From UBA1146 sp050256555 (lineage in GTDB: Bacteria > Planctomycetota > UBA8108 > UBA1146): a stretch of DNA of 10,397 nt. How positions within the stretch are numbered: the first letter of the stretch is position 1; each line of letters begins with the position of its first letter. The position numbers and the translations under genes are program-made. Positions 6,751 to 10,397 of the stretch are shown one piece after another. A model generated the notes under the pieces. That model made no database searches. It worked only from the letters and a program-made list of their open reading frames with translations, and had not been told where the DNA came from. The stretch spans positions 1-10,397 of the forward strand of contig JBBWWC010000093.1 of the NCBI GenBank assembly GCA_050256555.1, in the 5' to 3' direction.

Positions 6751-6783
6751 AGCGGTCATGAAGCGGTCATGAAGCGGTCATGA
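6751..6783. repeat. Three perfect tandem copies of an 11-bp unit
   Basis: AGCGGTCATGA occurs at 6751-6761, 6762-6772 and 6773-6783, just 18 bp after the rplQ stop. Each unit contains the palindrome TCATGA, so on the minus strand each carries an ATG overlapping a TGA. Confidence 0.85.
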
Positions 6784-6800
6784 AGGAAGCGCTGCGACGA

Positions 6801-7397
6801 CTATTCAGAAGTCTTTTCTTCTTCGTCTGCAGAATCATCTTCCACCTCAGCGGCAGAATCCGGTTCTGCATCGGAAATATCGTCCGCAGCCGATTCTTCG
6901 GCAGCGGAATCAGCAGCCGATGGTGAATCCTCAGTCGTTTCTGCAATCTCTTCCGCAACCGGGGCTTCGTCAGCAGCAGCAGCAGTTTTGTCACCGAGTC
7001 GACAATCTCCTTCTGGATAATCGTCATCGGAGCGTACATACCCTAGATAAGCTCGCACAGAAGCGTCGCCAAGGCGGGGCTTGACCAGCCGAAGAAGACG
7101 AGTATATCCACCCGGTCGATCTTTGTAGTAAGGACCGATCTCATCGAAAAGTAACTGAACGACTTTTCGATCACCCACCAGAGTCATCGCACGGCGAATA
7201 TTATGAACGCTCTTTTCCCGTGCCAGGGAAATCAACTTCTCAACCTTCGGCTGGATGAATTTCGCCTTGCTCCGGGTCGTCACAATGTGACCCTTGCCCT
7301 GCCATTCGATGACGAAGGCACGCATGAGATTCTTGGCGAGCGCCTTCCGATGGCTACTCGTACGACTGAGTTTCTTTCCCGCAAGACGATGACGCAT
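6801..7397 (-). CDS. rplQ: 50S ribosomal protein L17 with long acidic C-terminal tail
   Basis: L17 is a large-subunit ribosomal protein that lies near the peptide exit tunnel. Residues 1 to about 121 match the family: the start MRHRLAGKKLSRTSSHR, the segment LISLAREKSVHNIRRA and GGYTRLLRLVKPRLGD. The remaining 75 or so residues are an Ala/Glu/Asp/Ser tail with no visible fold, so the protein is 198 residues where E. coli L17 has 127. A GCT repeat (CAG five times on the plus strand at 6971-6985) encodes an Ala run at the start of this tail. The ATG at 7397 has AGGGAG 7 nt upstream and follows the rpoA stop by 17 bp, as expected for co-translation in the alpha operon. Confidence 0.97.
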   Translation of the reverse strand: MRHRLAGKKLSRTSSHRKALAKNLMRAFVIEWQGKGHIVTTRSKAKFIQPKVEKLISLAREKSVHNIRRAMTLVGDRKVVQLLFDEIGPYYKDRPGGYTRLLRLVKPRLGDASVRAYLGYVRSDDDYPEGDCRLGDKTAAAADEAPVAEEIAETTEDSPSAADSAAEESAADDISDAEPDSAAEVEDDSADEEEKTSE

Positions 7398-7414
7398 CGA
7401 AATACTCCCTGGGG

Positions 7415-8404
7415 TTATCCGTGGACCTGTCCCAGATCTAAGTTAAGAACAACCAACTTCGCCTTCAGCTCCTCCAGTGAGGTCTGACCGAAATTGCGAA
7501 TCCTGAGAAGATCATCTTCTCGAAGACGAATGAGCTCCCTCAACGACGAAATGTTCATCGACTCGAGGCAGTTCGATGCCCTGACGGAAAGCTCTAGCTG
7601 AGAGATCGGCATGTCGAGAATCATACGAAGCTCGTCATCCTCATCATCCGGCAAAGAGATTTCGGGAATCCTTGGCTGCAAGACCTCGGATCCTAGCTCG
7701 AAATACTTCACCACCGGGGTCAAATGCTTGCGCAAAATCTTACCGGATTCAACCAGGACACTATCGGGCTCGATGGTCCCATTGGTCCAGATCTCCAGAA
7801 GTAGTTTGTCGTAATTGGTCAACTGACCGACCCGCGTCGATTCGACTCGATAACGGACCCTGGTCACCGGAGAGAAAGTCGAATCGAGCCAAATACGACC
7901 GATCTCCTTGCGCTCCTGGGCATTCTCGTTGGCCGTGACATAGCCACGTCCAATACGAGCAATCAATGTCGCAGAAAACTCTACGTCCTGAGTCAGGGTT
8001 GCCAGTACCAAGTCGGGGTTGTGGATCACCACTTCTTCCCCATGCTCGATATCGCCCGCCGTGATGGGGCCCACTCCTGATTTCCTGATGGTCAGCTCCG
8101 CCTCATCGACGCCTCGGAGCTGGACCAGCACCTGTTTGAAATTGAGCACAACATGACAGATATCCTCAAAGACACCTGCCTTTGTCGAAAACTCATGGTC
8201 GACACCATCGATACGTGCCTCTACTAAGGCTGCACCCTCGATGGAGGAAAGCAGAACCCGACGGAGACTATTGCCCACAGTGTGGCCAAATCCCCGCTCA
8301 AAGGGTTCGATAACAAACTTCCCATAGTCTCCAGTACTGGATTCAGGTTCACACTCGACCCGATTCGGCAGTTCGAATTCACGCCAGCGAACACGCATCG
8401 ACAT
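7415..8404 (-). CDS. rpoA: DNA-directed RNA polymerase subunit alpha
   Basis: The alpha subunit nucleates RNA polymerase assembly, and its C-terminal domain contacts promoter UP elements and activators. The 329-residue product has the assembly domain at about residues 20-230 (EPFERGFGHTVGNSLRRVLLSS at 33-54). A short Asp/Glu linker follows at about 250-259. The C-terminal domain is at about 265-320, with ELSVRASNCL at 271-280; Arg275 corresponds to the UP-element-binding Arg265 of E. coli. The ATG at 8404 is preceded by AAGGGAG at about 8 nt. The ATG two codons later is possible but its spacing is worse. The gene sits between rpsD (83-bp gap) and rplQ (17-bp gap), as in most bacteria. Confidence 0.98.
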   Translation of the reverse strand: MSMRVRWREFELPNRVECEPESSTGDYGKFVIEPFERGFGHTVGNSLRRVLLSSIEGAALVEARIDGVDHEFSTKAGVFEDICHVVLNFKQVLVQLRGVDEAELTIRKSGVGPITAGDIEHGEEVVIHNPDLVLATLTQDVEFSATLIARIGRGYVTANENAQERKEIGRIWLDSTFSPVTRVRYRVESTRVGQLTNYDKLLLEIWTNGTIEPDSVLVESGKILRKHLTPVVKYFELGSEVLQPRIPEISLPDDEDDELRMILDMPISQLELSVRASNCLESMNISSLRELIRLREDDLLRIRNFGQTSLEELKAKLVVLNLDLGQVHG

Positions 8405-8487
8405 CGGCTGGGCTCCCTTCTCGCACGGGATACTCGAACGCGAGGGCTCGATACCGGCAAGTTTTTAAATTCAGGTATTCAAGTTCT

Positions 8488-9114
8488 CTATCGAGAACTG
8501 AATTCGACAATGTACGCCTCGTTGATCGGAATCGAGACATCTTCGCGAGCAGGAAGACGATTGACTGTCCCCTTCAGCTCCTTGGCATCGAGCGTCAACC
8601 ATTCCGGAGTAGCTTTCCCCTGGAAGGCCTCCATACGCTCTCTTGCCAGCGACTCACTCTTCTTCCTCGTCTTCGGCGCAATCACGTCCCCAACCTTGAT
8701 CAGGTGAGAAGACGCATCAATTTTCTTTCCGTTGACAGTCACATGACCATGAGCCACGAACTGACGTGCCTGGGAGCGGGAGTCCGCAAACCCAAGCTGG
8801 TAAACAGCGTTATCCAATCTTCGTTCCAAAAGCATGAGTAGATTCGCTCCAGTGTTTCCACGGAGACGATCTGCTTCTGCAAAGTACTTGCGGAACTGAC
8901 GCTCAAGAACGCCATAGATCCGCTTCGCCTTCTGCTTCTCACGCAGACGAGTTCCGTATTCAGACGGACGACTGCGGCGCATGCCATGCATTCCTGGAGG
9001 ATATGCACGCTTAGCAACAGCACACTTTGCGTTGTGACAGCGAGCACCTTTCAGAAAAAGACGCTCACCCTCTCTTCGGCAAAGTTTGCATTTAGGCCCA
9101 AGGTATCTTCCCAT
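8488..9114 (-). CDS. rpsD: 30S ribosomal protein S4, zinc-binding form
   Basis: S4 is a primary 16S rRNA-binding protein that starts 30S assembly, and in E. coli it represses its own operon. The 208-residue product has the N-terminal cysteines Cys9, Cys12, Cys26 and Cys31 (CKLC and CHNAKC), the pattern of the zinc-binding form. It also has the S4 RNA-binding domain (RRLDNAVYQLGFADSRSQARQFVAHGHVTVNGKKID, about residues 97-131) and the C-terminal end VEFSSR. The ATG at 9114 follows GGAGGGAG by 9-12 nt and is 17 bp after the rpsK stop. I see no frameshift or missing motif. Confidence 0.98.
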   Translation of the reverse strand: MGRYLGPKCKLCRREGERLFLKGARCHNAKCAVAKRAYPPGMHGMRRSRPSEYGTRLREKQKAKRIYGVLERQFRKYFAEADRLRGNTGANLLMLLERRLDNAVYQLGFADSRSQARQFVAHGHVTVNGKKIDASSHLIKVGDVIAPKTRKKSESLARERMEAFQGKATPEWLTLDAKELKGTVNRLPAREDVSIPINEAYIVEFSSR

Positions 9115-9131
9115 AACGAGTTTCTCCCTCC

Positions 9132-9509
9132 TCAGACCCGACGCCGCTTACGCGGGCGACATCCATTGTGGGGAAGCGGAGTGACATCTTCGATAGCGAG
9201 AATTTCGAGACCACTGGATTGGATGGCACGGATGGCCGATTCCCGTCCAGGTCCTGGTCCCTTCACTCGTAAATCCACCTGAGTCACTCCCAACTTCTTC
9301 GCCGCAGCAGCACAGTTCTCTGCAGCTCTCTGAGCAGCAAAGGGCGTCGACTTACGACTTCCTTTGTATCCAACGGTTCCACCACTCTGACTCATCAAGG
9401 CATTACCCTCAGCATCCGTCAGAGAGATGATCGTGTTATTGAAAGTCGATTTTATGTGAACGACCCCGCGAGAAACACTTCTCCGGATCTTCTTCGCTAC
9501 CTTCGCCAA
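9132..9509 (-). CDS. rpsK: 30S ribosomal protein S11
   Basis: S11 sits on the 30S platform near the mRNA exit region. The 125-residue product has the conserved core (HIKSTFNNTIISLTDAEGN, GTVGYKGSRKSTPFAAQ, VKGPGPGRESAIRAI) and the basic end GCRPRKRRRV. The start is TTG at 9509. No ATG or GTG lies in frame between the rpsM stop and the conserved part, and GGAG is 8 nt upstream of the TTG. The gap to rpsM is 24 bp. The rare start codon could lower expression relative to its neighbours, unless coupling offsets it. Confidence 0.97.
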   Translation of the reverse strand: MAKVAKKIRRSVSRGVVHIKSTFNNTIISLTDAEGNALMSQSGGTVGYKGSRKSTPFAAQRAAENCAAAAKKLGVTQVDLRVKGPGPGRESAIRAIQSSGLEILAIEDVTPLPHNGCRPRKRRRV

Positions 9510-9533
9510 TTCAACGTCTCCGATTCGAGGTGG

Positions 9534-9902
9534 TTACTTCTTCTTTTTTGCCACTGCCCGCGCCGGCCCCTTGCGGGTCCGAGCGTTAGTACGGGTATTT
9601 TGTCCACGGACCGGGAGTCCTTTACGATGTCGGATTCCACGGTAACAAGCGATCTCTTTCAGCCGCGTGATGTTCTGCTGAACCTGCCGTCGAAGTTCTC
9701 CTTCAACAACATGAGAGTTCAGTATCACCGTCGCAATGCGACTGACTTCGTCTTCACTTAGGTCCCTGGCCTTGATCTCCGGTTGGATACCTGCACCCTT
9801 GCAAATCTCCATCGCCAGATGAGGCCCAATCCCATAGATGTAGGTCAGTGCCACATGAACGCGCTTGTTCGGTGGAATGTCAACACCCTGGATCCTTGGC
9901 AT
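9534..9902 (-). CDS. rpsM: 30S ribosomal protein S13
   Basis: S13 lies in the head of the small subunit and contacts tRNA and the large subunit. The 122-residue product has the family start RIQGVDIPPNKRVHVALTYI, the helix-turn region GELRRQVQQNITRL and the basic tail GIRHRKGLPVRGQNTRTNARTRKGP, ending in four lysines. The ATG at 9902 is not preceded by a clear Shine-Dalgarno site, only an AGAG about 12 nt upstream, unlike most neighbours. It follows rpmJ by 69 bp. In E. coli the leader of this gene is where S4 acts as repressor; I see no matching structure here that I would call. Confidence 0.97.
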   Translation of the reverse strand: MPRIQGVDIPPNKRVHVALTYIYGIGPHLAMEICKGAGIQPEIKARDLSEDEVSRIATVILNSHVVEGELRRQVQQNITRLKEIACYRGIRHRKGLPVRGQNTRTNARTRKGPARAVAKKKK

Positions 9903-9971
9903 CAGTTCAACTCTGTCTCTACTACTTCATCAGTACCTTTGCGACAAACACAGTCGGTACCAGAAGAGATT

Positions 9972-10088
9972 CTACTTACCTTGTCTTTGCTTGTGACGAG
10001 GGTTCGTGCAGATGATGCGGAGTACTCCCTTGCGACGGATCAACTTACAGTTCTCACAGATCCGCTTCACTGAAGCACGTACCTTCAT
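9972..10088 (-). CDS. rpmJ: 50S ribosomal protein L36
   Basis: L36 is a small zinc-ribbon protein of the large subunit. The 38-residue product begins MKVRASVKRICENCKLIRRK and ends HKQRQGK. Its metal ligands are Cys11, Cys14, Cys27 and His32, the zinc-binding form of L36. The ATG at 10088 has GAGGG about 5 nt upstream. It is the first gene of the ribosomal cluster in this window and is usually followed by rpsM, as here. Confidence 0.96.
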   Translation of the reverse strand: MKVRASVKRICENCKLIRRKGVLRIICTNPRHKQRQGK

Positions 10089-10165
10089 CTCATCCCTCTC
10101 TTACCACACTGAGAAAAACGTCTAGATTCCGGCATCAGACCCGGTTTCTCTGACGACCCATTTCC

Positions 10166-10288
10166 TCAACTCAACACACCCCGACCAACACATGCGCAAC
10201 CACAAAGTAGCTGCTGGTAGATACAAGGAAAATCGCACTGATCCCCCAGGATCAGAACGGCGATCGACTTCAGCGACCGTAACCTCAT
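10166..10288 (-). CDS. Possible short upstream ORF in the rpmJ leader
   Basis: An ATG at 10288 opens a 40-codon frame ending in TGA at 10166, entirely inside the leader of the ribosomal cluster. The product would begin MRLRSLKSIAVLILGDQ and contain five cysteines. I do not recognise it. Upstream there is only GGACGAG, a poor Shine-Dalgarno match. It could be a leader peptide or a chance frame. Confidence 0.15.
   Translation of the reverse strand: MRLRSLKSIAVLILGDQCDFPCIYQQLLCGCACVGRGVLS
10232..10264 (-). promoter_or_regulatory. Leader hairpin of the ribosomal protein cluster, possible attenuator
   Basis: On the minus strand CTGATCC and GGATCAG (10249-10255 and 10238-10244) form a perfect 7-bp stem with a 4-nt loop. 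ATCGC and GCGAT (10260-10264 and 10232-10236) add a lower 5-bp stem across a small internal loop. The minus strand then reads TTTTCCTTG, a short T-run. It may be an attenuator or a target for ribosomal-protein feedback; neither is shown. Confidence 0.45.
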
Positions 10289-10320
10289 ATCTCGTCCAGT
10301 GTGGACAAGGGGAAGCGAAG

Positions 10321-10350
10321 AATATACTGAGAGGGTCCCTCTAGCGTCAA
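10321..10350 (-). promoter_or_regulatory. Sigma70-like promoter of the ribosomal protein cluster
   Basis: On the minus strand TTGACG (10345-10350) and TATATT (10321-10326) are separated by 18 bp, each matching the consensus at five of six positions. The spacer contains a perfect 13-bp palindrome, AGAGGGTCCCTCT (10330-10342), a possible operator. Transcription would begin near 10314 and give a leader of about 226 nt to rpmJ. Confidence 0.6.
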
Positions 10351-10397
10351 GTCGCTATGTCACTATTTCGACGATATTTCCGACTTTTTCACCGACC

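Larger units (their letters stand above)
6013..6800. other. 788-bp spacer between rplQ and the dockerin-type gene
   Basis: No confidently assigned gene. It holds a possible membrane-protein reading frame (6215-6676), three kinds of short direct repeat, an inverted repeat, and a promoter with repeated GACATAA-type motifs near the lower end. Composition changes inside it: about 6300-6720 is GC-rich, while about 6040-6300 is clearly AT-rich. Confidence 0.6.
10089..10397. other. Upstream region and leader of the ribosomal protein cluster
   Basis: No gene of ordinary size is visible in these 309 bases up to the window edge. They hold the promoter at 10321-10350, a leader of about 230 nt, a strong hairpin at 10232-10264 and a 40-codon upstream open frame at 10166-10288. 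The genes that often precede rpmJ in other bacteria (infA, map, adk, secY) are not directly adjacent. Confidence 0.6.

Noticed and set aside
6751..6783. A CRISPR-like array or attachment site in the 11-bp repeats
   Set aside because: The copies are directly adjacent with no spacers, too short for CRISPR repeats, and no integrase, cas gene or tRNA is present.
8405..8487. A separate promoter in the 83-bp gap between rpsD and rpoA
   Set aside because: TTGAAT and TTGCCG occur but no -10 box lies at a suitable distance; co-transcription is the simpler reading.
9903..9971. An E. coli-type S4-binding pseudoknot before rpsM
   Set aside because: I could find only 4-bp pairings in this 69-bp gap, not enough to support the known structure.

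Overview
The window looks like chromosomal DNA of a planctomycete-like bacterium. The main pointers are the sequences of RpoA (long N-terminus, R-W-R-x-x-E-L-P start) and S13 (C-Y-R-G-I-R-H-R segment), and a secreted protein with a dockerin-type double calcium loop followed by a Pro/Asp/Gly-rich, cysteine-ended tail, a style common in planctomycete genomes. This assignment is inference from family resemblance, not a search result. Every supported gene lies on the minus strand, so transcription runs from high to low coordinates.

Region 1 (10397 down to 6801) is an alpha-operon-type cluster: rpmJ, rpsM, rpsK, rpsD, rpoA, rplQ. Most gaps are short (17-83 bp) and most genes have clear Shine-Dalgarno sites. 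A good sigma70-like promoter lies upstream of rpmJ, so the cluster seems to have its own promoter. About 230 nt of leader follow it, with a strong hairpin and a possible 40-codon upstream ORF.

Region 2 (6800 down to 6013) has no confidently assigned gene. It holds three separate short tandem repeats, an inverted repeat, and a possible two-helix membrane protein split over two reading frames. At its lower end is a promoter for the next gene, surrounded by copies of a GACATAA-type motif.

Region 3 (6012 to 4129) encodes an exported 627-residue protein with three cohesin-like repeats and a C-terminal dockerin-like pair of calcium loops. Its downstream spacer (4128-3751) carries three stem-loop structures, at least one of which could be a terminator.

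Region 4 (3750 to 148) is a likely catabolic or housekeeping unit: a HAD-family hydrolase, an alpha/beta-hydrolase carboxylesterase whose TTG start overlaps the HAD stop, and, after a 184-bp gap, a bifunctional 3-hydroxyacyl-CoA dehydrogenase/enoyl-CoA hydratase with domains in the reverse order of FadB. The first 147 bases hold no recognisable gene. No tRNA, rRNA, CRISPR array, insertion sequence or transposase was seen. I see no clearly new system; the most unusual parts are the region 2 spacer, the cohesin-like/dockerin protein and the ribosomal operon leader.
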